Source: Vitreoscilla sp. | GTDB taxonomy: Bacteria; Pseudomonadota; Gammaproteobacteria; Burkholderiales; Neisseriaceae | Reading direction: 5' to 3' | DNA: 64,000 bases | Assembly: GCA_030150505.1 (NCBI GenBank) | Contig: JASLFS010000017.1 | Coordinates: forward strand, 1 to 64,000 | In this document: positions 34,423 to 43,723 of the stretch, piece by piece | Layout of the letters: each line of letters starts with the position of its first letter | How positions within the stretch are numbered: position 1 is the stretch's first letter | Translations under genes and position numbers: made by a program | Notes under the pieces: generated by a model | Seen by the model: the letters and a program-made list of their open reading frames with translations, nothing else | What the model was told of the DNA's origin: nothing | Database searches by the model: none

Positions 34423-35499
34423 ATGAAAAAAATCTTAATTATTGGTGGATTAACAGGCGGATTTGGTGGCATGGAAACCGTTTTAAAAAAATTCTATGCA
34501 TTATTAAGCCAAGATTCTCAATATCAAGTTTCTTTCTATATTATTGGCACGCCAAGAAAAAAACATCACTTCTCTTGGTTACAAAATATACCACACCAAT
34601 TTATTGGCAAAATCATACCTATCCAATTTATTGAAAGAAAGCTAGCTGTCCATCAATTAAAAAAACAACTAACCCTGGAGAATTTCTCGGCTATTATTGC
34701 CTACAATAGTCTAGGAGTACTAATTGCCAAAGCGGCCTCAAAGAATTTAAATATCAACATTCTTTCTTGGATGCACTTTTCATTCAACTCATTCTCAAAA
34801 AAACATCAGCAACGAATTAGCACAGCTAATTATCATTTAGCAATTTGTGATGAGATTAAACAACAAATGATGCATCTTGGCATACCAGACCAAAATATTT
34901 TTACGGTCTATAACCCAACATCAAGAGTTCAGCAGTTAATCTCCAGACCAAAAGAAAAAACAAAATTTCTTTATATCGGGCGAATACAATATCAAGATCA
35001 AAAGAATATGCAAGAATTATTTCATGCACTTGCCCTAGTATCACATCAAAATTTTCAGCTAGAAATAATTGGTGATGGGAAAGAAGAAGATATTATGTTA
35101 TTAAAACAACTAGCAAAATCTTTAAATATAGAACAACATATTAAATGGCATGGCTGGCAAGCAAATGCATGGGAATACATACAAGAACAGATACAAACAA
35201 TTTCTGCATTGGTAATGAGCTCAAGCTATGAAGGCTTTCCAATGGTACTTGGTGAAGCAATGGCTCGTGGTATCTTCTGCATTAGCTCTAATTGCCCAAC
35301 AGGCCCTGCTGATATCATCAATCATAATAATGGTTTACTATATCCATTAGGTGATATTCCGAAATTAGCTAGCCATCTAAACTTTGTTTGTCAAAATGAA
35401 TTACCGGAACAAAACAATATTCAAGAATCCATTGAACATTTGTATGATGACCAATACATTAAAAATATCAAAAATATTCTCAATAAACTGCCAAATTAA
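34423..35499 (+). CDS. Glycosyltransferase family 4, LPS-type
   Basis: 358 residues, GT-B fold. N-terminal MKKILIIGGLTGGFGGMETVLKKF (glycine-rich acceptor region), C-terminal donor region FLYIGRIQYQDQKNM...EIIGDGKEE...HGWQ and the E-X7-E pattern SSSYEGFPMVLGEAMARG. Resembles WaaB/RfaK-type enzymes that add hexoses to lipopolysaccharide or lipooligosaccharide core. No other LPS glycosyltransferase is beside it. Lower G+C and the adenine-rich codon use (many Lys, Asn, Ile) are somewhat more AT-rich than nearby genes. Confidence 0.8.
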   Translation: MKKILIIGGLTGGFGGMETVLKKFYALLSQDSQYQVSFYIIGTPRKKHHFSWLQNIPHQFIGKIIPIQFIERKLAVHQLKKQLTLENFSAIIAYNSLGVLIAKAASKNLNINILSWMHFSFNSFSKKHQQRISTANYHLAICDEIKQQMMHLGIPDQNIFTVYNPTSRVQQLISRPKEKTKFLYIGRIQYQDQKNMQELFHALALVSHQNFQLEIIGDGKEEDIMLLKQLAKSLNIEQHIKWHGWQANAWEYIQEQIQTISALVMSSSYEGFPMVLGEAMARGIFCISSNCPTGPADIINHNNGLLYPLGDIPKLASHLNFVCQNELPEQNNIQESIEHLYDDQYIKNIKNILNKLPN

Positions 35500-35514
35500 T
35501 AAGCTGTTGATACA

Positions 35515-35542
35515 AAAATACCCTAGCAAGCTAGGGTATTTT
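35515..35542. terminator. Bidirectional terminator between the glycosyltransferase and rplY
   Basis: 12-bp perfect stem AAAATACCCTAG/CTAGGGTATTTT with CAAG loop, serving both converging genes. Confidence 0.93.
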
Positions 35543-35563
35543 ATCTGATTTGAAACGTTTAAA

Positions 35564-36136
35564 TTAACGTTTTTTACCTGAAGCAGAAGCAACTGCCAAG
35601 TTTTCGTCACGGCGTAAAGAAGTGCTTTCGCAACCTTCTGGCAATGTAACGTCAGAAATATGAAGAATTTGACCGCCAATTACTTTAGACATATCCAATT
35701 CCAAGAATTCTGGAATGTTGCCTGGCAAAGTCATGATTTCGATATTTGCCATCAATTTAGCAATACGACCACCATGCAATTTAACTGCTGGAGAAATTTC
35801 GCTATTAACCAAGTGCAAAGGTACTTTAACTTTAACAGGTGTATCTAGTGCAACAGATTGGAAGTCAATGTGTTGAACAGCTGGTTTGAATGGGTGCATT
35901 TGGAAATCGCGAACGATAACGTCGATTTTTTTGCCATCCAAATCTAATTTCAATACTGAGCTGTGGAAAGCTTCTTTGTTCAACGCGTGAAATAATGCGT
36001 TTGCATCAACAGAAACCACTACTGGCTCTTGGTTTTCGCCGTAAATAACAGCAGGTGTTTGACCTTCACGACGTAGGCGGCGGCTCGCACCAGTGCCTTG
36101 TGCTTCACGTACAGAAGCTTTAACTTCAAATGCCAT
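35564..36136 (-). CDS. rplY: 50S ribosomal protein L25 (long, Ctc type)
   Basis: 190 residues: the 5S-rRNA-binding N-terminal L25 domain (about 1-90) plus the C-terminal TL5/CTC domain, longer than the single-domain E. coli L25. Start MAFEVKASVREAQGTGASRRLRREGQTPAVIYG is typical. Preceded by a hairpin-bearing 72-bp leader after prs. Confidence 0.95.
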   Translation of the reverse strand: MAFEVKASVREAQGTGASRRLRREGQTPAVIYGENQEPVVVSVDANALFHALNKEAFHSSVLKLDLDGKKIDVIVRDFQMHPFKPAVQHIDFQSVALDTPVKVKVPLHLVNSEISPAVKLHGGRIAKLMANIEIMTLPGNIPEFLELDMSKVIGGQILHISDVTLPEGCESTSLRRDENLAVASASGKKR

Positions 36137-36159
36137 AATAAAAACTCCAAAATAAATAT

Positions 36160-36191
36160 GCCACCATCGACCGCGACCAGTTTAAGGTGGC
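36160..36191 (-). promoter_or_regulatory. rplY leader hairpin, candidate autoregulatory element
   Basis: GCCACC/GGTGGC (36191-36186 with 36165-36160) flank a 20-base segment in the prs-rplY gap on the minus strand, followed by ATATTTATTTT then TTGGAG RBS. It could be a weak attenuator or an L25 leader. L25 autoregulation is described in E. coli; the element here is only an inference. Confidence 0.35.
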
Positions 36192-36208
36192 TTTAAAGAG
36201 GCTGTATT

Positions 36209-37192
36209 TTAAGGTAAAAATACGCCAGGTGAAACTACATCTTCATTAAACAAGTAAGAAACTGACTCTTCGTTGCTAATACGACGCACTGTTTCTGCTA
36301 ACAAACCAGCAATACTTACTTGACGAATACGATCACAAGCTTGAGCAGCTTCGCTCAAAGGAATCGTATCAGTGATAACGACTTGATCAATATCTGAAGA
36401 TTGAATACGCTCTACAGCTGCACCAGAAAATACTGGGTGAGTTGCATAAGCTAAGACACGATTAGCGCCACGAGCTTTCAATGCTGAAGCTGCTTTACAT
36501 AAAGTATTGGCTGTATCAATCATGTCATCAACAATTAAACATGTTTTATCTTGAATATCACCAATAATATTCATCACTTCAGCTTCGTTTGCCTTAGGAC
36601 GACGTTTATCAATAATAGCCAAATCTGTATTTAACATTTTAGCAACGGCACGAGCACGAACAACACCACCGATATCAGGACTTACAACCACTAAGTTCTC
36701 AATGCGTTGTTGCATAATATCGTGCACTAAAATAGGCGTTGCATAGATATTATCTACAGGAATATCAAAGAAGCCTTGAATTTGGTCAGCGTGCAAATCA
36801 ACTGTTAGTACACGATCAACACCTGCTGAGTACAACATATTTGCGACCAATTTAGCCGAAATAGGTACACGAACTGAACGTGGACGACGATCTTGACGAG
36901 CATAACCAAAATATGGAATAGCTGCAGTAATACGACCAGCTGATGCGCGTTTTAAAGCATCGGCCATCGTCAAAATTTCCATTAGGTTGTCATTAGTTGG
37001 TGCGCAAGTTGGTTGTAAAATAAATACGTCACGACCACGTACATTTTCCAATAACTCAATTGCGACTTCACCGTCAGAAAAGCATGAAACGGTTGCGCGA
37101 CCTAATGAAATATCTAGGTGTTTAACGACATTTTCTGCCAATTTAGGATTCGCATTGCCGGTAAATACCATCAAACTGTCATATGCTGCCAT
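36209..37192 (-). CDS. prs: Ribose-phosphate pyrophosphokinase (PRPP synthetase)
   Basis: 327 residues. PRPP-binding signature (DLHADQIQGFFDIPVDNI) and the C-terminal DDMIDTANT phosphoribosyl loop are present. It makes PRPP from ribose-5-phosphate and ATP for nucleotides, His and Trp. I start at the Met at 37192 (MAAYDSLMVFTGNANPK), matching the family; upstream codons to 37237 are a non-homologous extension. Conserved order ispE-tRNA-Gln-prs-rplY in Neisseriaceae. Confidence 0.96.
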   Translation of the reverse strand: MAAYDSLMVFTGNANPKLAENVVKHLDISLGRATVSCFSDGEVAIELLENVRGRDVFILQPTCAPTNDNLMEILTMADALKRASAGRITAAIPYFGYARQDRRPRSVRVPISAKLVANMLYSAGVDRVLTVDLHADQIQGFFDIPVDNIYATPILVHDIMQQRIENLVVVSPDIGGVVRARAVAKMLNTDLAIIDKRRPKANEAEVMNIIGDIQDKTCLIVDDMIDTANTLCKAASALKARGANRVLAYATHPVFSGAAVERIQSSDIDQVVITDTIPLSEAAQACDRIRQVSIAGLLAETVRRISNEESVSYLFNEDVVSPGVFLP

Positions 37193-37358
37193 ATTTTCTT
37201 CGCCTGCATGATTTTTTAAATGAAAGTGTGGAATCATTTAATGTTCCCTACCCAAACTGAATATTGCACCTATAATGCAATCTTTAAGGGCGTAATGATA
37301 CACCTTTTTCATTGAATAAACTAACTTTTATGGTAATAAAGCTATGAATAAACAACAA

Positions 37359-37389
37359 AAAAGCGTGTAAGATACACTTACACGCTTTT
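37359..37389 (-). terminator. Terminator after tRNA-Gln
   Basis: 13-bp perfect stem (37359-37371 with 37377-37389), 5-base loop, A-run on the plus strand, immediately after the tRNA end. It separates ispE-tRNA from prs. Confidence 0.88.
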
Positions 37390-37394
37390 AAATT

Positions 37395-37469
37395 TGGCTG
37401 GGGTGGTAGGGATCGAACCTACGAATGCTGGAATCAAAATCCAGTGCCTTACCACTTGGCGACACCCCA
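37395..37469 (-). tRNA. tRNA-Gln (anticodon TTG)
   Basis: 75 bases on the minus strand with a complete cloverleaf: acceptor TGGGGTG/CACCCCA plus discriminator G and encoded CCA; D arm GCC-GGC; anticodon stem CTGGA/TCCAG with loop TTTTGAT giving TTG (reads CAA); T arm GTAGG-TTCGATC-CCTAC. It lies between ispE and prs, as in related genomes. Confidence 0.97.
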
Positions 37470-37473
37470 ATTT

Positions 37474-38361
37474 TTATATCATCTCAAGTACTGGCTGGTT
37501 ATTTAACCCTTTAGCCAAATATGCTTCAAATGACTTAGAAATTATCTCGTAAACTTTCTGAGCATCGGATTCTATATTAAAACCTAGAAAGATGCAAGCC
37601 CCTGATCCAGTCATTAGTGAGTTACCATATTTTGATAATTCCACTAAAGCAGCTTTTACTGCTGGGTACTCTATACAAACCACCTCTTGCATATCGTTTC
37701 GATGTGGCTGTGATGTTTCGAGAGAACGCATTATGCAAGATTTAGAATTCCGTGTCAACAGTTTATTTGAAAATATTTTGGCCGTTGTCACATGTACATC
37801 TGGCTTAATGATAACATACCATTGATTATCCAAAGATATTGTCGTCAAAACCTCGCCAATTCCTGATGCAAAAGCATTCTCTCCGTAGACAAAAAACGGT
37901 ACATCCGCACCCAATGTAACGGCCAACTGAATCAAATCATCTGTATTTAAATTCAATTGCCACCATTTATTAAGCACCAATAATACTGTTGCTGCATCAG
38001 AACTACCGCCACCAAGACCGCCACCCATGGGTATTTTCTTATTTACCCAAATATCAACACCTTGTTTTTGACTTTCAGGCAGCCTATTTTGCAACAACTT
38101 TGCTGCTTTATAGCTTAAATCTTGTTCCGCACTCACTCCGTCGATCAAGGTATGTAAAACAACCTTATCATCATCTCTTAAGCAAAAATAAAGCGTATCG
38201 TACAAACCAATGTATCGAAATACTGTTTCTAATAAATGGTAGCCATCTTCGCGCTGTCCAACAATATGCAACATTAAGTTCAATTTAGCAGGCGCAGGAA
38301 AGGCTTTTGCATGCTCAGGTATATTGAATTGCTCACGAAAAGCAAAATCATCTTGCCACAT
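37474..38361 (-). CDS. ispE: 4-Diphosphocytidyl-2-C-methyl-D-erythritol kinase
   Basis: 295 residues, GHMP kinase with the ATP-binding motif PMGGGLGGGSSDAATVL (about 91-107) and the N-terminal PAPAKLNLMLHIVGQREDGYHLLET substrate loop. Fourth step of the MEP isoprenoid path. 3 bp after lolB. Contains an exact uptake sequence (38074-38085). Confidence 0.95.
   Translation of the reverse strand: MWQDDFAFREQFNIPEHAKAFPAPAKLNLMLHIVGQREDGYHLLETVFRYIGLYDTLYFCLRDDDKVVLHTLIDGVSAEQDLSYKAAKLLQNRLPESQKQGVDIWVNKKIPMGGGLGGGSSDAATVLLVLNKWWQLNLNTDDLIQLAVTLGADVPFFVYGENAFASGIGEVLTTISLDNQWYVIIKPDVHVTTAKIFSNKLLTRNSKSCIMRSLETSQPHRNDMQEVVCIEYPAVKAALVELSKYGNSLMTGSGACIFLGFNIESDAQKVYEIISKSFEAYLAKGLNNQPVLEMI
38074..38085 (-). 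repeat. DNA uptake sequence (exact)
   Basis: TTCAGGCAGCCT on the plus strand, i.e. AGGCTGCCTGAA on the minus strand, inside ispE. Confidence 0.9.
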
Positions 38362-38364
38362 TAT

Positions 38365-38964
38365 TTAATCATCCCTTGCTTCGCATACTTGAATATTTCG
38401 GTTTTCAGTTGGCTCAAAGCTGGTAAACAATAAACGAATATCAACGTTTTGATTACTTAATTTCAACTCTCTTGGAGCCATACCATCTGCCGCCATTTGT
38501 CGACGGATAATCCAACCACCCTGCTCCAAAGCACCATCAGGCAAAATACGATGCGGCAAATCAGATACCCACTTACCCATTGCCCAATGATCAATATAGG
38601 TTAATGGCAATGGAAAACCCACCAATTGCATACTCAGCTCTTCAGCGCTAGAAGCTTGATATTTTTCGCCATTTGCATTGATGGCAATCACGCCAATATT
38701 ATCTTGGCAAATCTCACCCACAGTATTTCCCAACGGCGTATTAACGGCAATGCTTTGCACTTGCCCTTGATTGGTCCAGTCAAAATTAGCATATGAGCCT
38801 TTGTCTTTTATTTTAACAGCCAAGCGCCCTTCGCCATCAAAATACTGTAAGGCACTACCATTACTTTCTTGCCAATCATGGCCAGACATCCAGGTAGTTG
38901 TTGTACATGCAGATAAAAAACTGAGCATCACAATGGATGCCCAATTAAATGTTTTCTTTAACAT
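38365..38964 (-). CDS. lolB: Outer membrane lipoprotein LolB
   Basis: 199 residues. N-terminal signal with lipobox LSAC (Cys at about 20) and the LolB fold region (GEGRLAVKIKDKGSYANFDW, LGNTVGEI, LVGFPLPLTYIDHWAMG). It receives lipoproteins from LolA and inserts them in the outer membrane. Directly upstream of ispE and downstream of the TPR gene. Confidence 0.9.
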   Translation of the reverse strand: MLKKTFNWASIVMLSFLSACTTTTWMSGHDWQESNGSALQYFDGEGRLAVKIKDKGSYANFDWTNQGQVQSIAVNTPLGNTVGEICQDNIGVIAINANGEKYQASSAEELSMQLVGFPLPLTYIDHWAMGKWVSDLPHRILPDGALEQGGWIIRRQMAADGMAPRELKLSNQNVDIRLLFTSFEPTENRNIQVCEARDD

Positions 38965-38980
38965 TATTGTCCTTCAAGCA

Positions 38981-40918
38981 TTACTGCGCATTTTCTATCG
39001 CAGGTATTGTAACCTGCACACCAAAACGTTTCATGGTTTTTAGCAACAAGCTATCTTGCTTCTGTTTGGCTTGAAAAACGGATTTTTCATTATCGGACAA
39101 TCCTTCTTGCCACACAGCTTTAGCTTCATCAATCTTGCCTAGCTGCCATAAAACCTCACCAAGATGTGCAGCAATATCAGCATTTGGCGTCATCATTTCA
39201 TATGCTTGCTGCAAATACTCCAAAGCCTTCTCTAAATCGCCCTGCTTGTAATAAGCCCAACCCAGACTATCTAAAACATGTGGTGTATCAGGCAATAACA
39301 AGTATGCTTTTTGAATCAACTGCATACCTTCTTTTAATCCGCCAGATACGTCTAATAATGTATAACCAAGAGCATTCATACCTTCTGGATCATTAGGCAT
39401 TAATTTACGGTAATGGCGCAAATCAGCTACTGCAGATTCATTTAGCTCCAATACATCTGATTTATAAATTGCACGCTGATAATAAGCCATGGCAATTTCT
39501 TCAACGGTGGCTTCTGAATCTTTATTTAATGTTGCGATAATTTCATCTAAATAAGACAAGCCTCGCTTTGGATTATTTTCCGCCATTGACGACATCAAAT
39601 TTAACTGTAAATAATCTTTTTTCGTAAAGATTTTGCCACTATTGAAATCCAATTTTTTTGCTTGCTGCAAATACACATTGGCCTTCGCCCAATCGCCTTT
39701 ATCAGCAAAACCAGAAGCCAACAATAATGCTTTATCAAATTGCATATGTGATGCAGTCACTCTTTCTGCCCACAAAATAGCTTTATCTGTATTTTTATGT
39801 CGGAATGAAATAACTGACATCATAATAGCTGATCGATTTTTCTGATCTTGCCCACCTAATGCATAAGCTCGCTCATAAAAGCCTTCTACAATTTCCAGAG
39901 GTTCTTGCCTTTGCTGAGCCAAGTAACCAGCTTGGATAAGCAAATCCGCATTGGGATTCATCGCCAGCTGTTTTTGCAACAATTCAGAAGCTTTATCAAG
40001 ATTACCCACATGAACAAATGTTTCGATTTCTAGCATTTGCCACATATTAGATAAACTAGAACTGGGTGTTTTCTTAAAGAAATCCACCAACAATTGTGGC
40101 TGTTTTTGTGCAATTAGTGTTAAAACCAATTGCGTAGCAGGTCGAACATCACTGTCTATCTTTGCTAAACGCTGTAAAGCTTTAATGCTATTCTTTTGAT
40201 TACCATCTAATGCCGAATACAAAATATCAGCAATAGCAGCTTCAGAAATATCAGCATGTTGCTGCGCTGCTTGATGAATAACTTTAACGCCCTTTTTCGC
40301 CACAGATGGGTTTTCAAGGCTTAGCTGAGCCATTTGCAAGAACATGCGACGAACTTGCATTTCATTTGCATTTTTTAATAACTCATTAAATGGCTCATAA
40401 GCATTTTCAATATTGCCTAAACGTAAATCACGCTCCCAAATCATTTGCTTATGTGAAGTTGAGACATTGTCTGGATCCATTTGCCCCCAAACATATAGCG
40501 CACGATTCGCCAAATCAAAAGCATTATTCTCTAATGCAATATCGACTGCTCGCTCCGCAACTTCTGGCGCACGGCTGCGATCCAATAAAATTTGATATGA
40601 TAATAATGAAGGCAAAACATCACCATTAACATAAGCCATCTCACTCATTAACAAACCAAACACATTATCTGCACGCTGAGAAACAGCATGTAAGCGCTCG
40701 GCCTCACTATGATCTATCTGACTAACTTGCACTTGAATACTTGGATCATCATTCAAAATCGGTTTTTGCAAACTGACTTCTGGCTGCTGATCAATTGTTG
40801 CACCTTTAGTATCGATTTCTTGTTGTTCTTGCCCATTAGCAAAAGCAGCATTTGCCATGCTAAAAAAAGCCATTACAATTAATGAGTGTGTCAATAAACG
40901 TTTGAATGGAAGCATCAT
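38981..40918 (-). CDS. Large TPR-repeat exported protein
   Basis: 645 residues with an N-terminal signal (LLTHSLIVMAFFSMANAAFA) and many tetratricopeptide-like helix pairs, clearest near the C-terminus (EGMNALGYTLLD..., VLDSLGWAYYKQGDLEKALEYLQQAYEM, DIAAHLGEVLWQLGKIDEAKAVWQ). Exported TPR scaffold of unknown partner. The position before lolB is kept in Neisseriaceae, suggesting an outer-membrane or lipoprotein-related role, which is inference. Confidence 0.82.
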   Translation of the reverse strand: MMLPFKRLLTHSLIVMAFFSMANAAFANGQEQQEIDTKGATIDQQPEVSLQKPILNDDPSIQVQVSQIDHSEAERLHAVSQRADNVFGLLMSEMAYVNGDVLPSLLSYQILLDRSRAPEVAERAVDIALENNAFDLANRALYVWGQMDPDNVSTSHKQMIWERDLRLGNIENAYEPFNELLKNANEMQVRRMFLQMAQLSLENPSVAKKGVKVIHQAAQQHADISEAAIADILYSALDGNQKNSIKALQRLAKIDSDVRPATQLVLTLIAQKQPQLLVDFFKKTPSSSLSNMWQMLEIETFVHVGNLDKASELLQKQLAMNPNADLLIQAGYLAQQRQEPLEIVEGFYERAYALGGQDQKNRSAIMMSVISFRHKNTDKAILWAERVTASHMQFDKALLLASGFADKGDWAKANVYLQQAKKLDFNSGKIFTKKDYLQLNLMSSMAENNPKRGLSYLDEIIATLNKDSEATVEEIAMAYYQRAIYKSDVLELNESAVADLRHYRKLMPNDPEGMNALGYTLLDVSGGLKEGMQLIQKAYLLLPDTPHVLDSLGWAYYKQGDLEKALEYLQQAYEMMTPNADIAAHLGEVLWQLGKIDEAKAVWQEGLSDNEKSVFQAKQKQDSLLLKTMKRFGVQVTIPAIENAQ

Positions 40919-41088
40919 TAAAGCATTCTGTTACAAGTTAAGAATATTTCACTTTAACACAACCTTTTGTATTTTTGGGTAAGCACGCATCTTTAACCAA
41001 TAATCTTTTCATGTAGGCGGATATTCATAAATCCAGTAAACTAAGAACCCACATAAAACATGTCAATTTAATTTTTTAATAAGCCACT

Positions 41089-41910
41089 ATGCCTGAACTA
41101 CCAGAAGTCGAAACCACCAAAAACGGTATCTCACCTCACATTATTCACAAAACTGTCCATGAAGTTATTGTGCGTCAACCAAAACTTCGCTGGATGATTC
41201 CTGCCGACTTGGCCGAAAAATTATGCAATGAAACAGTTTTATCTGTAGAGCGCAGAGCAAAATATTTATTAATTCAATTTGCCACAGGCACTTTGATTAT
41301 TCACTTAGGCATGTCTGGCAGCTTAAGAATACATTTACCAACGGATATCAGTGACAGCAAAAAACATGATCACGTCGAATGGAAATTCAATGATGGTACT
41401 ATCATGCGCTATCATGACCCACGGCGCTTTGGGGCTGTTTTATGGTATGAAGGCGCAATGGATTTTCATCCATTATTAGAAAAACTGGGGCCAGAGCCAT
41501 TATCAGAAGATTTTAATGCTGAATATCTGTATTCAAAGCTACAAAAACAAAAAAGAATGATTAAAGTGGCTTTAATGGATAATCATATGGTTGTTGGTGT
41601 TGGCAATATTTATGCCAATGAAGCCTTATTCATGAGCAGCATTTTACCAACACGCACTTGCCAAAATATTAACATGGCTGAGTGTGAATTATTGGTTAAT
41701 AATATTAAAACTGTTTTACAGGCAGCCATTAAAGCAGGTGGTAGTACATTGAGAGATTTTGTGAATAGCGATGGCACCAGCGGCTATTTTCAACAGCAAT
41801 ATTATGTTTATGGCAAAAACGGACAATCTTGCCAAATATGCAATGACCTTATTAGTAACCAAAAAATAGCTCAGCGCAGTAGTTTTTATTGCCCAACATG
41901 CCAGCATTAA
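41089..41910 (+). CDS. mutM: Formamidopyrimidine-DNA glycosylase (Fpg)
   Basis: 273 residues. N-terminal MPELPEVETT with the catalytic proline (P after Met removal) and E, the H2TH segment (VGVGNIYANEALFMSS), and the zinc finger CQIC...CPTC at the C-terminus. It excises 8-oxoguanine and FapyG. Divergent from the TPR gene across 170 bp. Confidence 0.96.
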   Translation: MPELPEVETTKNGISPHIIHKTVHEVIVRQPKLRWMIPADLAEKLCNETVLSVERRAKYLLIQFATGTLIIHLGMSGSLRIHLPTDISDSKKHDHVEWKFNDGTIMRYHDPRRFGAVLWYEGAMDFHPLLEKLGPEPLSEDFNAEYLYSKLQKQKRMIKVALMDNHMVVGVGNIYANEALFMSSILPTRTCQNINMAECELLVNNIKTVLQAAIKAGGSTLRDFVNSDGTSGYFQQQYYVYGKNGQSCQICNDLISNQKIAQRSSFYCPTCQH

Positions 41911-41939
41911 TCACACTCATCAAAAAATAAAATACTGAT

Positions 41940-42728
41940 ATGGACAACATGACAGAAAAAACAAACACACTGGAATCTAAAACTGTTAACTATTGGGTGC
42001 GCTTTAAACGATTATGCCAATTATTTTGGTGGGTCGTTACACAACTGCGTGTGTTTGGTAAAAATTTCGAAACTGACCCTAGCCCACATAAAACGTTTAA
42101 AAAGCAAGAAGCTGCATTGTCTTTTCTCAAAATTTTAGATGCCAAAGTCAACATTCAAGGGCGAGAAAATTTTGTTTTCTCTAAAAATTTGGTCGTTGCC
42201 AATCATGCATCATGGCTGGATATTTTCGCTCTATTGAGTATTTATCCCATGAGTTTTATTGCTAAACGAGAAATTAAAAAATGGCCATTTTTAGGTAGAA
42301 TCATTACCAATGCTGGCACCGTGTACATTAACCGCAATAATAAAAAAGAATCCATCAAAATCAGCCAATCTATTAGCGAAGAACTCGACAAAGATCAAAT
42401 CGTTGCTTTCTTCCCTGAGGCTAAAATTGTAGATGGCAAAACATTACAACCTTTTAAAGCTGCATTGTTTCAGGCAGCCTTAGAAAGTGATAGCACCACT
42501 CAACCTATCTGTATTAATTATTTTAATAACAATGGTGAGCCAAGCAATGTGCCAATTTATGATGACTCGGTGAATTTATTTCAATCCTTATGGCACGTAG
42601 TTAGCGCTAACAAATTGAATATTCAAGTTGTTATTACGCCAGGGTTACAAGTAAACAAGGATACCACTCGCTTTGAGCTAGCGGAGCAATCAAAAATTGC
42701 TATTGCTAATCATTTTAACGAAAGATAA
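41940..42728 (+). CDS. plsC: 1-Acyl-sn-glycerol-3-phosphate acyltransferase
   Basis: 262 residues with the acyltransferase NHASWLD (HX4D, H89 and D94) motif, the FFPEAKIVDGKTLQPFKAALFQAA block and an N-terminal hydrophobic segment. It makes phosphatidic acid from lysophosphatidic acid at the inner membrane. 29 bp after mutM. ATG at 41940 or 41949; no clear RBS distinguishes them. Exact uptake sequence at 42469-42480 inside the gene. Confidence 0.88.
   Translation: MDNMTEKTNTLESKTVNYWVRFKRLCQLFWWVVTQLRVFGKNFETDPSPHKTFKKQEAALSFLKILDAKVNIQGRENFVFSKNLVVANHASWLDIFALLSIYPMSFIAKREIKKWPFLGRIITNAGTVYINRNNKKESIKISQSISEELDKDQIVAFFPEAKIVDGKTLQPFKAALFQAALESDSTTQPICINYFNNNGEPSNVPIYDDSVNLFQSLWHVVSANKLNIQVVITPGLQVNKDTTRFELAEQSKIAIANHFNER
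42469..42480 (-). repeat. DNA uptake sequence (exact)
   Basis: TTCAGGCAGCCT on the plus strand (AGGCTGCCTGAA on the minus strand), inside plsC. Confidence 0.9.
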
Positions 42729-42749
42729 TAGCTATCAGCATTTATATTT

Positions 42750-42781
42750 CGATAGATTTTATAAATAGATAAAATCTATCG
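42750..42781. promoter_or_regulatory. 13-bp inverted repeat upstream of the Prx-Grx gene
   Basis: CGATAGATTTTAT (42750-42762) and ATAAAATCTATCG (42769-42781) form a perfect inverted repeat with a 6-base spacer, about 107 bp upstream of the start. It also contains one ATAG-N7-CTAT element (42765-42779), the half-pattern recognised by OxyR. Not followed by a T-run, so not a plain terminator; candidate operator. Confidence 0.5.
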
Positions 42782-42871
42782 TCAACATATAAACAACTAA
42801 CTAGATTAATTAAAGATTTATGCAATAATAAACCCATCAAATTTAACAACGAAGCAACAAGGAGTTTAATG

Positions 42872-43603
42872 ATGTTACAAAACAAAGAAGGTCAATTCGT
42901 TCCTAGCTGTTCATTTCCAGTACGTGAAGGCGATGCATGGAAAACATTAACAACTGACGACTTGTTCAAAGGTAAAACCGTTGTTGTATTTTCTTTACCA
43001 GGTGCTTTCACACCTACTTGTTCTTCAAGCCATTTACCTCGTTATAACGAATTGGCTAAAGAATTTAAAAAACAAGGTGTTGATGACATCTTATGTGTAT
43101 CAGTGAACGATACTTTTGTCATGAATTCTTGGAAAGAATCTCAAGAAGCTGAAAACATTACCTTTATTCCTGATGGTAACACCAGCTTCACTGACGGCAT
43201 GGGCATGCTAGTGGACAAAGAAAACCTAGGTTTTGGTAAACGTTCATGGCGCTATTCAATGCTAGTAAAAGATGGCAAAGTGATTAAAATGTTCATCGAG
43301 CCAGAAAAAGACGGCGACCCATTTGAAGTATCAGATGCTGATACCATGATGCGCTTTATCAACCCTGAGTTTAAAGATATGCCATCTGTTGCAATCTTCA
43401 CAAAACCAGGTTGCCCTTTCTGTGCGAAAGCAAAAACTTTATTAAAAGATAAAGGTTTTGGCTACGAAGAAATCGTTTTAGGTCATGATGCTAGCACCGT
43501 ATCTATTCGTGCTATCACCAATAAAACAACTGTTCCTCAAGTATTCATCGGCGGCGAATACATTGGTGGCAGCGAAGATTTAGAAGCTTATTTTAATAAA
43601 TAA
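42872..43603 (+). CDS. Peroxiredoxin-glutaredoxin fusion (hybrid Prx5)
   Basis: 243 residues: a peroxiredoxin-5 domain with the peroxidatic cysteine C50 in PGAFTPTCSS, followed by a glutaredoxin domain with the dithiol CPFC at 181-184. Such hybrids reduce hydroperoxides using glutathione through the attached Grx (Haemophilus, Neisseria). I prefer the second ATG at 42872 because GGAG lies 7 bases upstream; the first (42869) is 4 bases from it. Followed by a terminator, then an Lpd-like gene. Confidence 0.93.
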   Translation: MLQNKEGQFVPSCSFPVREGDAWKTLTTDDLFKGKTVVVFSLPGAFTPTCSSSHLPRYNELAKEFKKQGVDDILCVSVNDTFVMNSWKESQEAENITFIPDGNTSFTDGMGMLVDKENLGFGKRSWRYSMLVKDGKVIKMFIEPEKDGDPFEVSDADTMMRFINPEFKDMPSVAIFTKPGCPFCAKAKTLLKDKGFGYEEIVLGHDASTVSIRAITNKTTVPQVFIGGEYIGGSEDLEAYFNK

Positions 43604-43611
43604 TCTTAATC

Positions 43612-43639
43612 AGGCTGCTCTTACAGGCAGCCTTTTTTA
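43612..43639 (+). terminator. Terminator after the Prx-Grx gene, made from a degenerate uptake sequence
   Basis: AGGCTGC (43612-43618) pairs with GCAGCCT (43627-43633), followed by a T-run. The right arm (TACAGGCAGCCT) is an 11/12 uptake-sequence copy. Confidence 0.8.
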
Positions 43640-43723
43640 AACCCATCAAACAGTAAATATAAGTTTTATACTATTAATAAAGCTTTTATTTACCGTTTTA
43701 AAACCATTTTGAAGGAATCATAC

